From assembly GCA_016946835.1 (NCBI GenBank), contig JACVTC010000026.1, positions 392,001 to 456,000 on the forward strand: a stretch of 64,000 nucleotides of DNA, read 5' to 3'. Positions within the stretch are counted from its first letter, which is position 1, and every line of letters begins with the position of its first letter. A program made the translations under genes and the position numbers. This document shows positions 25,227 to 37,527 of the stretch, one piece after another. The notes under the pieces were generated by a model. The model made no database searches, had not been told where the DNA came from, and worked only from the letters and a program-made list of their open reading frames with translations. The DNA comes from Neocallimastix lanati (nom. inval.). Lineage: Eukaryota; Neocallimastigomycota; Neocallimastigomycetes; Neocallimastigales; Neocallimastigaceae.

Positions 25227-25257
<31 letters not shown>

Positions 25258-25476
25258 CAATACTAATATTTTTTAAAAAAAAATATAGTAATTATCATTA
25301 ATATTGTTTGTTTATTATATAGTATTATTAATTATATATATTGCATACCTAACTGTAATAGACTATTGTTAATGAATATATATATAATAATTAATACTTT
25401 TTTTTTATTTATTTATGATGTTTTTTTTTTTTTTTTTTTTTTTATTTTTTTATATTATTTTTAATTAATAGTCGTA
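24800..25476. other. AT-rich intergenic DNA
   Basis: Homopolymers and simple sequence only. Contains the 5' region of the gene ending at 24799 and the 3' region of the gene starting at 26055. Confidence 0.4.
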
Positions 25477-26055
25477 TTAGTAGTAGTTGCCTGATTTATT
25501 ATTTTCTGGCAAATCTGAAGTTTGTTCGTCTATTGGTATATTCACTTGAGAATGGTTATAATAAGATGATGAAAAAGAGCGTTGTGAGTTTCTTGCATAT
25601 CCTCTTGGAGGAAAACCTCTTAATGGAAGAGGATGAAGTGTATTAGGATAACCTTGTCCTTGAGGAAATCCATTTTGATATAAATTAGCTTCATTTTGTG
25701 TTGCTGTCATTTCAATTTCTCTTTTATTTTCAATATCAACCTTATCGTTTTTCTTTTTATTAATTCTATCTTTCAATGCTGATAGTACAACAACAAGAAT
25801 TAAGCAAAAAATAAAAAATGCAATACCAAAAATGATAGCTAACGCAATCCAGCTAATGCTATCAGTTTTTGTTGCAATACTCTCAGATCTTTTATAATAA
25901 TTATTATTAATTTTTGAATTAATGCTTATAGGAGAATCATCATAAAAATCCATATATGTTTTAAAAGATCTTTCCCATGATTTATTTTTTTTTTGAATCT
26001 TACCACGATTAATAAATTCATTTACACTATGCATAATATTGTTATTATTATCCAT
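25477..26055 (-). CDS. Single-pass membrane protein with low-complexity tail
   Basis: 192 aa. The hydrophilic N-terminal part has SWERSFKTYMDFYDDS and NNYYKRSES (about residues 26-59), loosely like the SYxxxxLYxRS block of related genes. One membrane span covers about 67-93 (WIALAIIFGIAFFIFCLILV), followed by a basic segment KDRINKKK. The tail carries NLYQNGFPQGQGYPN, then PLPLRGFPPRGYARN and a Ser/Tyr-rich end. No signal peptide and no known domain. It shares layout and orientation with the genes at 19977-20588 and 24161-24799, and I place it in the same loose family. Function unknown. Confidence 0.72.
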   Translation of the reverse strand: MDNNNNIMHSVNEFINRGKIQKKNKSWERSFKTYMDFYDDSPISINSKINNNYYKRSESIATKTDSISWIALAIIFGIAFFIFCLILVVVLSALKDRINKKKNDKVDIENKREIEMTATQNEANLYQNGFPQGQGYPNTLHPLPLRGFPPRGYARNSQRSFSSSYYNHSQVNIPIDEQTSDLPENNKSGNYY

Positions 26056-26482
26056 TTTATCTTATTATTAGATTTTTATTAATATTATTATTTTTCTCGT
26101 ATTTTATTTATTTTATTACTATTATTTTTTACTCGTATTTTATTTATATTATTATTATGATTTTTTTTTTTTTTTGTTTTTTTATATTTTGTTTTATTTT
26201 ATAAAATAACACTTCCCATTAATTTAATGATTGAATAAATCTGTTTAGTAATTTTAATGGTTTTTTTTGTATAAAATTTCCTTTAATCTTTTTTTTTTTT
26301 TTTTTTTTTTTTTACTTTCTATTTTTATTTTGTACTAAAAAAAATGAAGAATTAAAAAAATTTAAAAAATAAATAAATCTTAATTTTTATATATAAATAT
26401 ATAATATATATATATATTTTAATCAAGAAAGTTTAACTTAATTATATATTATTTTAAAATAATAAAATACAAATAATTATGC

Positions 26483-26521
<39 letters not shown>

Positions 26522-26976
26522 CAAACTACATTTGTAATTAGTTTATAATAAATTAACAATTTTTTTGCTTAAAAAAAAAAAAAAAAAAAAAAAAAAATTA
26601 AAATTCATTCAATTTATTTATTTGATAGATAGTAATAATATTTAAAATTTTGAATTATTTGTTATTATTATAATTATATTATTTATTAATCATTATTAAT
26701 AATTATAACAATTTATTAATTATAACTTTTATTTATTATTATTCTTATTTTATTATTTACAGAAAAAAAAAAAAAAAAAAAAAAACTATAAAATTAAAAT
26801 AAAATGTAATAAAAAAATAATATATATATATATATATATAATAAAAAAAAGACATTCTTTAAATATTATTAATTTATAAATATATATGTTTATTACATAT
26901 TTAAATTTTTCTAAAAGTAATAAATTTGAATAAATTTATATAATAGGTTGATAGTATAATATATATATATATTTGC

Positions 26977-27010
<34 letters not shown>

Positions 27011-27031
27011 GTTTCATTTATTTTTTTTTTT
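26056..27031. other. AT-rich intergenic DNA
   Basis: Only homopolymers (for example A at 26488-26519, A at 26571-26597, T at 26981-27008) and TA microsatellites (26819-26840). Confidence 0.4.
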
Positions 27032-28015
27032 TTATTTGATGATGTTTTGGTTTTGTTTGCTGAAGATATTTTTTGCTTTATTTGTTGAAGATGAAGGGTT
27101 AGTTGAAGTTGATCCCACTGGCATTGGCATAGATGTTGGTAATGGAATTTTTATTTGATTATCAATTGGCATTGGCATAGATGTTGGTAATGGAATTTCT
27201 TCCTGATTATCAATTGGCATTGGCATAGATGTTGGTAATGGTATTTCTTCCTGATTATCAGTTGGTATTGGCATAAGCATAGGCATAGGCATTGATGAAT
27301 GCGGTATATCATAGGATATTGGAACATTAATTGGTGAGGAAGAGGTACTATTGGGTACAGATATAGATAATTGCTGAACTGGATAGTTTTGATATGGATA
27401 ATATGCTTGTAATCCATTATGTTGGTAGTTTGGTGGAACTGATTGACTATTAGAGACAGCGGAATGACTGCTTGGTGACGGTGGAGTCAAATCCAATTTT
27501 TCACCCTGTAAAAGAATTTCTAATGGTGTTGGGGTACCTGGTTTTTGATCAATAGTACTATTATAATAACTATTTGCATATTGTCCATTAATATATGGAT
27601 TATCTGAAATATTTGTATTAGTATTATTAGAAATGGTTGGTTTACTAGTGGGTGGAGCTGACGCTGGCTTCGTTGGTTTAGTAGTAGTAGTAGTAGTAGT
27701 AGTAGTAATTTTATTTGGTAAATTATTATTATATTGAGCTGGTTTTGGCTTTAATGACGTCGGTTTAGCGGTAGTAGTATAAAAATTATTTGGCAAATAG
27801 CCATCAGATAGTGGGTATGGTACGTTTTGATTCATATTTCCATAATAGTAAGCATTTGTATTATTATACATATTAGGCATGGCTGGATTTACATATTGAG
27901 TGTTATGAACATAATGACCGGATGGGTATATACCACTATTATTAATATTTTCCTCTATACCAATTTTATTATTTTTCTTTCCTCCACAGCAATCACCGAA
28001 ACCAAAGCAATCCAT
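27032..28015 (-). CDS. Cys-headed, repeat-rich protein with PPxY motif
   Basis: 327 aa with no membrane span. The N-terminus MDCFGFGDCCGGKK has Cys3, Cys9 and Cys10 before a basic patch, a pattern compatible with S-acylation as a membrane anchor (inference). The body is Asn/Tyr/Pro/Thr-rich, with a Thr run at 104-112. SDNPYINGQYANS (137-149) and VPPNYQHN (193-200; PPNY is PPxY) closely match SNPYLNGQYAQS and VPPSYQPQ in the 203-aa protein at 19977-20588. The C-terminal part has three copies of a 16-aa repeat, NQEEIPLPTSMPMPID (about 254-300). It looks like a family member in which a lipid anchor replaced the membrane span. The frame at 27151-27417 is a shadow of the repeat. Confidence 0.75.
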   Translation of the reverse strand: MDCFGFGDCCGGKKNNKIGIEENINNSGIYPSGHYVHNTQYVNPAMPNMYNNTNAYYYGNMNQNVPYPLSDGYLPNNFYTTTAKPTSLKPKPAQYNNNLPNKITTTTTTTTTKPTKPASAPPTSKPTISNNTNTNISDNPYINGQYANSYYNSTIDQKPGTPTPLEILLQGEKLDLTPPSPSSHSAVSNSQSVPPNYQHNGLQAYYPYQNYPVQQLSISVPNSTSSSPINVPISYDIPHSSMPMPMLMPIPTDNQEEIPLPTSMPMPIDNQEEIPLPTSMPMPIDNQIKIPLPTSMPMPVGSTSTNPSSSTNKAKNIFSKQNQNIIK

Positions 28016-28765
28016 TGTGAAATCTTAAAAATTCATTAATTCTCTAATTATCCAAGAATAACCTCTATAATTATTTTTTTTTTTATTTTTTCTTTTTGCA
28101 TGTATTTTAAATATATATATATTATATTATATATTTAGTTATTATTCATTATGATTTAGTTAGTATAAAGTGTTATTAATTATATTATATTATTATAAAT
28201 TAAATCATATTCAATATGTAAAATATATATTCTTTTTTTCATTAACTTTCTTTATCTTCAATTTTTTTTAGTTAAATAAATATTTATTAAAAGCGTTTTA
28301 ATAATATACAATAAAAAATTTACCAATTTACTAATTTACTAATTTACCACGTTTCATATTTTTTTCGAGCTAAATATATTCAATTGTTCGGTTAAGTTAA
28401 TGATATTTTTAATATTTATTTATTTATTTATTTAATTTTTATTTATATAATATTTATTTATATATTTATATAATATTTATTTTTAAAAATAAAAATTTAA
28501 TTTTTTAATTAATCAATAAAATTTCCTTGGAATGTTAAATTTTTACTTTTTTTACTTTTTATTCATTTCATTTAAGAAAAAAGTTAAATTCATTACCTTT
28601 TTTTCTTTATACAGATAAACAAAAATAAAGAAAAGTTAAAATCAGATAGAAAATATTATTTTTTAAAAAAAAATTTTTTTTGTATTATATATATATAGTA
28701 TTAATAATTATATAATTTTCAATTGAAAAAAAATTATTTATTCATCAACTCCGAATTAAATCTTG

Positions 28766-28798
<33 letters not shown>

Positions 28799-29832
28799 TT
28801 CTAATTAATATATATTAATATTTTTTTATTTTAATGTGATATTTTTAGTTTTAATTTTATTATTTATTAATTTATTATTTATGTATATATATATTTAATA
28901 AAATCTTCCATAACAAATTAAAATAAACATAATGTAAAAATAACTAATTTTGTATATTAAAGCATAACAAGAAACACCAAATAAAAAGAAATATTAATAA
29001 TTAAAATAATGCATGTATTTCTAATTGTATACTTGTCTATTAATTTTTGAATTAGTTAAATGTTATAAGAATGTTATTTTTTTGTATATCTCATTATGTT
29101 CTTTTAAAGAATATTAAAAAAAATTTTTTATATTTACTTAATTATAAAATTTATTTAAATTTGATTTGATGCGTAAAAAAAAATAAAAAATAGAAAAAAG
29201 AATGATAAAAATAAAATAAAATTTATACATATAAAAAATGATATTATTATATATATATAAATAAGAACAATTTCATATAAAAAAAAAGATAGTTGAGAAA
29301 ATTATTTTTTAATTAAATATATACAAAAGTATTCAATTCAATTATATATATTTTATTTACTGGGATTAATTTACTATTTACAATATTTTTATTTTTATTT
29401 TTTTTTTTTTTTTTTTTTTTTGTTCTATAACTATGTGAAGTAGAAAAATAAATGATGCTATATTAATATTAGTTTATATAAAAATGATTTTCTATGAAAT
29501 AAAAATAATTTACAAAAAAAATACAAATAATTTCACAATAAAATAAAAATAATATGAGAAAATGATTTTAAATTTAAATGAAACAATTAGTATTATTTAA
29601 TTTAATGCTTTAATTGAAAAAAATTTTTTTTTTTAAAATGATTTTTAATGATCAAAATTTTTATATTTATGATTTTATAAAATATAAATATATAAAAATA
29701 AAAAAAAAAAATTAAAACATTTAATTACTTGTAACAATAACAAATTTCAATATATTTATATTGAAGTTTATTATTATTATATTCATATATTATTTTTTTT
29801 TCTTCTATTTTGTTTCGATTGTAGTATAATTA
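28016..29832. other. AT-rich intergenic DNA
   Basis: No gene seen. Homopolymer T at 28768-28797 and 29399-29421, several TA and TTTA simple repeats, and otherwise A/T filler. Confidence 0.4.
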
Positions 29833-30338
29833 TTATTTATCAGCTTCTGTAGGTGATACATCTCTATTTACCATTGGCATACCTGTTATGGTTTCAGGAT
29901 TAACAGGTACTGTGGGTTCTGTTGATAATCCTGTTAAATTAGGTATTTGGTTTTGATTTGTCATTACTGGTGAATAATAATTTTGAGGATATTGATTTTG
30001 AGCATCATTACTATTTTCCCCATCAACTACAACGTTCTCACATTCTTCTCCACCATCAACTACTACATTTCTCTTCTTTTTATTCTCATTTCTCTTCTTT
30101 ATTATATAATATATACATACTGCTATAACGATAAGGATAATTATACCTATGATAATTCCTATTATAACTCCGCTACTTTCTTTACTCTTGGTTTTTTTGG
30201 ATTTACCAACCTTTACTTTACTTTTTAATTTTAATGATGTTTTTTTTTTGGAGACCTAGGATATAAATGATTATCTTCATAGGAATCAAAAATATTTATT
30301 TCATCCATATTCATAATATTAAAATTTATGTATTCCAT
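29833..30338 (-). pseudogene. Single-pass membrane protein gene with a frameshift in an A10 tract
   Basis: Reading from ATG at 30338 gives MEYINFNIMNMDEINIFDSY, then EDNHLYPRSPKK. The frame then stops within three codons after a run of ten A (30240-30249). One extra A would continue into a 168-residue protein with a basic stretch, a membrane span (SSGVIIGIIIGIIILIVIAV), a basic KKRNENKKKR segment, and a tail with QNQYPQNYYSP, ending in TAA at 29833-29835. The part after the shift is open without any ATG, so it is easily missed. The N-terminal DSYEDNHLYPRS matches ESYDGIELYARS in the gene at 35289-36419, so this is a family member. The break may be a homopolymer sequencing error, a true mutation, or a slippage site. 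Confidence 0.7.
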
Positions 30339-31793
30339 TTTTTTTTATTATATAATTTTCTCCTCCTTAAAAATATATTTTATGAAAACTAAATTTTATA
30401 TTATATATAATGAATATATATAAACTAAAAAAAATATTTATAATAAAAGAATATTTCCAATTTAAAAAAAAAAAAAAAAGGAAAAGAAGGAAAAAAAAAA
30501 AAAAAAAGGAAAAAAAAGTATATATATATTTATATATTTACATATTTTAAATTGGTTTATATGTATGTAATATAATTGATTAATGTAATAATTATTTCTT
30601 ATTTTTTTTTTATATTTTTTTTTATTTTATTTCATATTAATTTTTTTTTTTTTTTTTTTTTTGTCGATATATTATTATAAATCTTATATATATATATATA
30701 AAGAATTATCATTATAAGTTTTAAAATTTAAGAATAATGGATTAGATATGTCATTATTAAAACATATATTAAAATTATTAAAATAATTATAAAATATATA
30801 AACTTTTTTCTATATTAAAACTTATATTAAAAGTAGAAAATTCTTATATTTAAAATTTTATGATAAAATATATAACCAAAATCTAATTTTTTTGTTAAAA
30901 TTATATAAATATTGATATATAAAAAGCAATATTCTTTAAAAAAGTTAATATATATATTTAAGAAAATTTACGCCTATTTTTTTTTTAAACTTTATAAAGT
31001 TTAAAATTTCTAAATTATCTATATTGATATAGTTTTATTTGGTAAAAAAAATTTAATAAAAAAAATAAGTTCAATTATTGTTATACATCATCTATATGTG
31101 TAAAGAACATCGGAAAATTTAAATACTATGATCTATGAAATATTTATGATTAAAATTATAATAATAAAAAAAAAAATAATCTTTATTATATATCAATATT
31201 TTATATTTAAAAAAATAAAAAAAAAAAAAAAAAAAAAAAGAACTGAACAAAATAAATATGTATATGATAAAATAATGATTTTTAATATATATTTTTATTT
31301 TATTCCTGTTATTTTGTTCATGAGAATAAAATAATAGGAACATTAAAAAAAAATAACAAAATTATATTGAAAATTAAATTTATAAATTATTATTTATTTC
31401 ACTTATGATTATATATATTTATTTTTTCTATAGATAAGAATAATATAATTTCTTATATTCCTATTATATGTTCATAATAAATTTTTAAGATATATAATAA
31501 ATAAATAAATATTTATTTATTATTACTTATTTGTTACGGTTCATAATAGTTTTTAAACAAAAAGATTATAACACAAGAATATATTAATTATAAAAAAAAA
31601 AAATGTTTTTAATTGATTTTTATTTATTAAAACTATGATTTATTTATTTATTTGATTAATTATTTGTTTTGTTATTTTATTATCTTATTTATCCTAATGA
31701 TTAATAATATTTTATTTATTTAATATTATCAATCATTAAGATAAAGATAATAAAAAAATAAAGATTAAAAATTAAAGAATAAAAAATTGAAAA
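30339..31793. other. AT-rich intergenic DNA
   Basis: Homopolymers and simple sequence. The overlapping frames at 31119-31343 and 31128-31334, on opposite strands, are low-complexity and not called. Confidence 0.4.
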
Positions 31794-32267
31794 TTGAAAA
31801 AAAAAAAAACATAGACTGCACATACTGGGTACCCATCTCCCAATATGGCCATACAGTTATTAATTAACTGTAAGGTGATGAGTTATTGGCATACTGAATC
31901 AGCTTCGCCGCTCTCAATCGTCGTTACACACTGCCCGGAGATGCATTCCTAACGTTCCTACATATATCTCTAATGACCACGAGCATCAGAACGGAATCAT
32001 TAACTCCTCCCTAGTGGGTGTAATCATTGGCGATTGGAAATATTACAACCATCAAGGTCTATGCTTAAATTCAAAGCGTAGTATCAGGGTTGGGTGAAAT
32101 AATCATTTGAGGGAAAGCCTTATGAATATCACGTGTGGTCTCATGATATCCCAGGATAGAAACCTCATCCGATTATTTGGTGCCATGCCGAGGATTCGAA
32201 CCCCGCCCTCTACAGTAACCTGTATCGTCCTAACCGACTGGACCAACATGGCTTGAAAAAAAAAAAA
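31794..32267 (-). mobile_element. tRNA-derived SINE, copy 1 (minus strand)
   Basis: The element body is 31810-32252. On the minus strand it starts with a tRNA-like head (GCCATGTTGGTCCAGTCGG, with B box GGTTCGAATCC), followed by about 370 bp unrelated to tRNA, and ends in GTCTATG and a T run. It is flanked by TTG plus 12 A on both sides (31794-31808 and 32253-32267), a probable 15-bp target-site duplication, although the A-run makes this less certain. It matches the copies at 38274 and 55814 along its whole length with scattered differences and is the most diverged of the three. Its GC content is far above the surroundings. Confidence 0.85.
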
Positions 32268-33007
32268 TAAAGATAAATTTTCAAATTGTCAAAATTTTAC
32301 ATTTAGTTATATCTAATAATTATTGTTTTAATATTTAAAGTTCATTAATATGTAATAATTATTTTTTATAATTACAAGGATTAAAATGTTTGACAAAATT
32401 TATCTTATTTATACTAATTGTGCCATGTTAATAATAAAATGAAATAATTAATTTTGTAAATATTTTATTTTTAATATATAAAAAATAAAATATTTTCTTG
32501 TAAAACATTTTATAATTTAAAAAAAATTAATTTAGAATAAATAATTAAATAAATAATTAAATAAAAATAACAAATGATTAAATAATCAAATATATATTTT
32601 ATTTTTTAAATATTAAATAATAAATTTTTAAGATATTTTCTTAAACAGTTCATAATTAAAAAAATTGAATATTTAGTACCAATTTGCTCATAATAAATAA
32701 TTAAATTTAAAAAACTAATAATTAAATATTGATAAAAATATGTATATATTTTCTTATAAATTACTTACCTTTTTGTAAATCTTGAATATATAATTGATAT
32801 TTTTAATAAACACTTAATTTTTTATTATAAATATCAATTATATACTCAAGTGTGAAACAAATAATAATGACCAATTTTTGAAATTTTTAAGATATATTTT
32901 TACAAAACTATTTAAAAATTATGAAAATTGAAATTATTATAATAATATAAAGCATGTAACAAATATTATATCAAAATCTTTTAATAATTATTTAAATAAT
33001 TTATTTT

Positions 33008-33050
<43 letters not shown>

Positions 33051-33378
33051 TCTTTTTATTAATATATGCACTAAAACAAGAAGAATCTTTATCTATATTG
33101 TAAAGAAATTTAAAAAAAATTTTTTTATACTTTTAAGAATATTTAAATAATATTTTTTTTTTATATATTTTAATGATATATAAGTCTTTCTAAGTTTTAA
33201 TATTTTATTTTTATTTTTATTTTTATTTTATTTTTTTTTTGTTATTTTTGTTATTTTTATTTAAAATATTTTTTATATATAGATGTCAATAATATTTTTT
33301 TAAATATATATATATTTAATTTTAATTATTAATATTATCCATATTATATTTATTTATACATTCATCTATATATTATTT

Positions 33379-33414
<36 letters not shown>

Positions 33415-33750
33415 TTATTTATAAGATTATTCCATTATTTATTAATAATTTTGAAAATTATATTTTATAATAAAATTAATAATAGGGTGGTTCTGTCAAT
33501 TAGTTTATAACATAACTTTAATAATAACAAATTTTATTCATCAACCTTCAAATCAATTAAAATATATTAAAATATTAATTCTTTTTTTTTTAAATGACAT
33601 ATTATTTCATTTATTTATTGGATATTTTAATTATATTCTCTCATATATTATTTAATTAAAATATGTCATTCTCAATTATTCCTTTTTTGTGATATCATTG
33701 GATATATAGTATAATGCCATTTTTCTTTACATATAAAAAAAATTTGAAAT
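32268..33750. other. AT-rich intergenic DNA
   Basis: No gene seen. An inverted ATTGATATTT / AAATATCAAT type pair lies near 32792 and 32829, and an A run of about 40 at 33009-33048. Confidence 0.4.
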
Positions 33751-34065
33751 AGTAAATAATAAGTAATAAATAATAAATAATAGATAATAAATAATAAATA
33801 ATAAATAATAAATAATAAATAATAAATAATAAATAATAAATAATAAATAATAAATAATAAATAATAAATAATAAATAATAAATAATAAATAATAAATAAT
33901 AAATAATAAATAATAAATAATAAATAATAAATAATAAATAATAAATAATAAATAATAAATAATAAATAATAAATAATAAATAACAAATAATAAATAATAA
34001 ATAATAAATAATAAATTAATAAATAATAAATAATATAAATAATAAATAATAAATTAATAAATAAC
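33751..34065. repeat. Heptamer minisatellite (TAATAAA)n
   Basis: About 300 bp of nearly perfect 7-bp units TAATAAA, degrading at the right end. Because 7 is not a multiple of 3, the minus strand stays open and gives a spurious periodic LLFIIYY protein at 33672-33986, which is not a gene. Confidence 0.9.
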
Positions 34066-34653
34066 TAATTAAAGAATGTTTAATTAATCAATTTATAATA
34101 ATTATTAATCAGTTAATTCAAAAAATATAAGAATTCATACCAACTTTTATCCTTTAATTATTATGTAAAAAAATAATAATAAAAGGATGTTTAAATTTTT
34201 AAATGTTGATTATTTATAATAAAAAAAAAAAAAAAGGAAAAAAAGGGCAATAAGTATTAATCTTTTTTATGTATCAAATAAATAATAAACTATTTAATAA
34301 TTAATAAATAAATAAATAAATAAATGTCTAAATAATTATAATTATAAATTAAATAAAGTTTTGAATAATTAATAAATTTTATTTGAAAAAAACATGTCAC
34401 ATCACAAAAAAAAATTTTTTTTTGTTTCATATTAAAATAAGAAAGTAAAGAGCAATTACTAATGAAATTTCTTTGGTTAGTTTTAACTAAAATTATTCTA
34501 AGAATGAAAGTTATTTAATCAAATTAAAAAAAAAATAAATTATAAAATAAATTATAATTTCTAAGAAATAATGATAAAATAATATTTTTTATTATTTTTA
34601 TTTCCTTTTTTTCATTTTTTCATTTTTTCATTTTTTCATTTTTTCATATTTTA

Positions 34654-34687
<34 letters not shown>

Positions 34688-35288
34688 TGTTACTATTAAG
34701 ATATATAAATTAATATATAATAGATGTTTTATATTTTGTTTTGTATTTTTTATTTATATATATAATAATATATTAAAATAATATTCAATAATATATCTAA
34801 TCATTGAATTAAATTAAAATAGAATTCTATAATTCCAAAAAAGTTTTTTAAAAATTTTTTGAAGTAAATTTCATAATGAAAAAATTTTAATATTTTTTTC
34901 TTTTTTTTTCTGTAAAAAATAATAAAAAAATAAAACATAAAATAATAAAATTAATATAAATTATAAAAAAAATTCATTGTATAATTAAAATAAAAAAATA
35001 ACAGTAAAAAACAATAAAACAAAAATAAAATAAAAAATAAATTTATAATAAAAAGTTCACTTTAAATAAATACTAATTCTTGTATAACATATGCAAATAA
35101 TAAAAATATTTATTTATATATTTATTATATAAATAATATATTAAAAAAAAAAAAAAAAAAAAAATTCTTTTTTCACAATTCTAGTTTTAACAAATAAACA
35201 ATATCATTCATATAGATAATAATAATAATAATAATAATAATTAAATTAAAATATTATCATAATAAATTAATTTAGAAAAAAAAAAAAA
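34066..35288. other. AT-rich intergenic DNA upstream of the gene at 35289
   Basis: Simple repeats only: (TAAA)n at 34298-34325, TTTTTCA repeated at 34610-34648, (AAT)n at 35217-35242. No distinctive promoter element seen. Confidence 0.4.
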
Positions 35289-36419
35289 ATGGAAAATATT
35301 ATGAATAATGTAATTGATTCAAAGGACTTCTTTGAAAGCTATGATGGAATAGAACTATATGCTAGATCTAGTTCTGATTCTAATTCTAAATCAGATAATA
35401 ATTCTAAATCAGATAATAATTCTAAATCAAAAACTAGTACTAAGGTCGCAAATAAAGTTGGAGAATCAATTGGTAAAAGTATGGCCAAAAAGACTTCAAA
35501 GAAAAAGGGAAAAGGTATTAATTTCTTACTAATTGGTATTATTGTCGTTATTATTTTTATTATTATAGCAATTATAATAAAAAGAAATAAAAAAAAGAGT
35601 AAGAAACATCTTAAATCTCAAGAGCATCATGATAACCAACAAAATGAAGAAAAAGAGGAAGAAAAAGGAGAAAAACCTGCACAAATTGTTGAGAATGCAG
35701 AATTACCGACTCCTAAAAATAATAATATTGAAATTTCTCAACCACAAACTTCATTCCAACCATTGCCATATCCACATAGTGCATATCAACCACCACCACA
35801 AGGTCCATATCAATCACCTCAAGGTCCATATCAATCACCTCAAGGTCTATATCAACCACCACCACAAGGTCCTTATCAATTACCACAAGGTCCATATCAA
35901 CTTCCACCACAGGATCAATATCAACTACCACCACAAGGTTTATATCAACCAATGCAATATCCATATGGAATACCGCCAATTAATATGCCTCCCATAACAC
36001 AGAGTTACCCACCACAGGGTTATCTTACCACTTCCCCATTATCAGATACTTCTGAATCATTAACTAGTAATAAATCCCCAGAACTTACTAATATAACTTC
36101 ATTTGAAATTGTACCTTCTAATTCATTAACAAGTAATAAATCTCCAATACTTACAAATATAGCTTCAAATGAAATAGTAACTTCTGATTCATTAATTAGT
36201 AATAAATCCCCAATTCTTACTAATATAACTTCAAATGAACCAATAACTTCTGAAACATTAGCTGGTAGTAAATCACCAGTTCTTACAAAAGTAACTTCAA
36301 TTCAACCAATAAATTCTGAAAATAATAATACTATAACTAGTAGTAAATCACCAGTTCTTATAAATGCAGCTTCAACTGAACCAGTAAATACTGAAAATAA
36401 TAATGTTATACCAAAATAA
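35289..36419 (+). CDS. Single-pass membrane protein with PQGPYQ and SNKSP repeats
   Basis: 376 aa. The N-terminal part contains FFESYDGIELYARSS (14-28), the block shared with the frameshifted gene at 29833-30338. It continues with SDNNSK repeats and a Lys-rich stretch to residue 76. The membrane span is about 77-98 (INFLLIGIIVVIIFIIIAII), followed by KRNKKKSKK, consistent with a cytosolic C-terminus. The tail has two repeat arrays: a Pro/Gln/Tyr array with PQGPYQ/PQGLYQ units (about 163-222) and about five units of roughly 21 aa around SNKSPILTNITSNE (about 257-370). No enzyme domain. Opposite strand to the other members to its left. Possibly a surface or adaptor protein; function unknown. 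Confidence 0.78.
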   Translation: MENIMNNVIDSKDFFESYDGIELYARSSSDSNSKSDNNSKSDNNSKSKTSTKVANKVGESIGKSMAKKTSKKKGKGINFLLIGIIVVIIFIIIAIIIKRNKKKSKKHLKSQEHHDNQQNEEKEEEKGEKPAQIVENAELPTPKNNNIEISQPQTSFQPLPYPHSAYQPPPQGPYQSPQGPYQSPQGLYQPPPQGPYQLPQGPYQLPPQDQYQLPPQGLYQPMQYPYGIPPINMPPITQSYPPQGYLTTSPLSDTSESLTSNKSPELTNITSFEIVPSNSLTSNKSPILTNIASNEIVTSDSLISNKSPILTNITSNEPITSETLAGSKSPVLTKVTSIQPINSENNNTITSSKSPVLINAASTEPVNTENNNVIPK

Positions 36420-36669
36420 AGTTAAATTTTTATATATAAAATGGAAAGTTTATAAATATTTTTCAACAAAACTTTATATATATATATATATATATATAAT
36501 TTCTCATTAAATTAATATATATAACATCAATATTAGTAAAATTAAAGAAGTTAAAAAAATATATAAATAAATAAATAAATAAATAAAAATGAAAATGAAA
36601 ATAAAAATAAAAATAAAGAAAATAAAAGAACAGCAAAATAAAAAAACAAAAATGTTAATATAAAATAAT

Positions 36670-36701
<32 letters not shown>
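36420..36701. other. AT-rich 3' region
   Basis: TA microsatellites (36476-36498, 36675-36700) and A-rich sequence. Nothing else seen. Confidence 0.4.
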
Positions 36702-36704
<3 letters not shown>

Positions 36705-36748
36705 ATTATTCTAAAACATCATGAAAATATTTTAAACAAGAAAAATTA

Positions 36749-36833
<85 letters not shown>

Positions 36834-36839
36834 TAAAAT

Positions 36840-36885
<46 letters not shown>

Positions 36886-36932
36886 ATTATTTTAAAACAT
36901 CATAAACTATTTTAAACAAGAAAAATTTAACA
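36702..36932. repeat. Direct repeat pair around (AAT)n and poly-A
   Basis: About 50 bp beginning AACATTATTCTAAAACATCA (36702) recurs from 36884 as AACATTATTTTAAAACATCA, both running into TTTTAAACAAGAAAAATT. Between them lie about 27 AAT units (36750-36832) and an A run of about 40. A second (AAT)n follows at 36964-37002. It looks like a segmental microsatellite duplication. Confidence 0.75.
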
Positions 36933-36961
36933 ATAACAATAATACTACTACTTCTACTACT

Positions 36962-37004
<43 letters not shown>

Positions 37005-37210
37005 TAAAAGAATATAATTAATTAATATGTATAAAATTACTATCTATATTTTATTCATTTTTTTTTTTTTAGAATAAATATATTAGTCATATTTATTATA
37101 ATTATTATTATTATTATATTAAATTATTAATATTACTATTAATAAAAATAATAAAAATATTACAATAATAATTATTCATTATAAATATACAATTATTCAT
37201 TATAAATAAT

Positions 37211-37265
<55 letters not shown>

Positions 37266-37409
37266 ATATTTTTATTTTTAGACGGAAAATAGTCAGTAGA
37301 GAGGGAAGTAAGACCTCTGTGCTATTCTTTTATGTGTTATAATAGATAATTATATACTATGTTATTGTCTTATCATTTTGGTGTCTTTTTTTACCATTGA
37401 TCATATTTT

Positions 37410-37451
<42 letters not shown>

Positions 37452-37468
37452 CAGCTTTACCTGAAATA

Positions 37469-37527
<59 letters not shown>

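Noticed and set aside
33672-33986. 104-codon minus-strand frame with LLFIIYY repeats
   Set aside because: It is the translation of the TAATAAA heptamer array; the 7-codon period is arithmetic, not biology.
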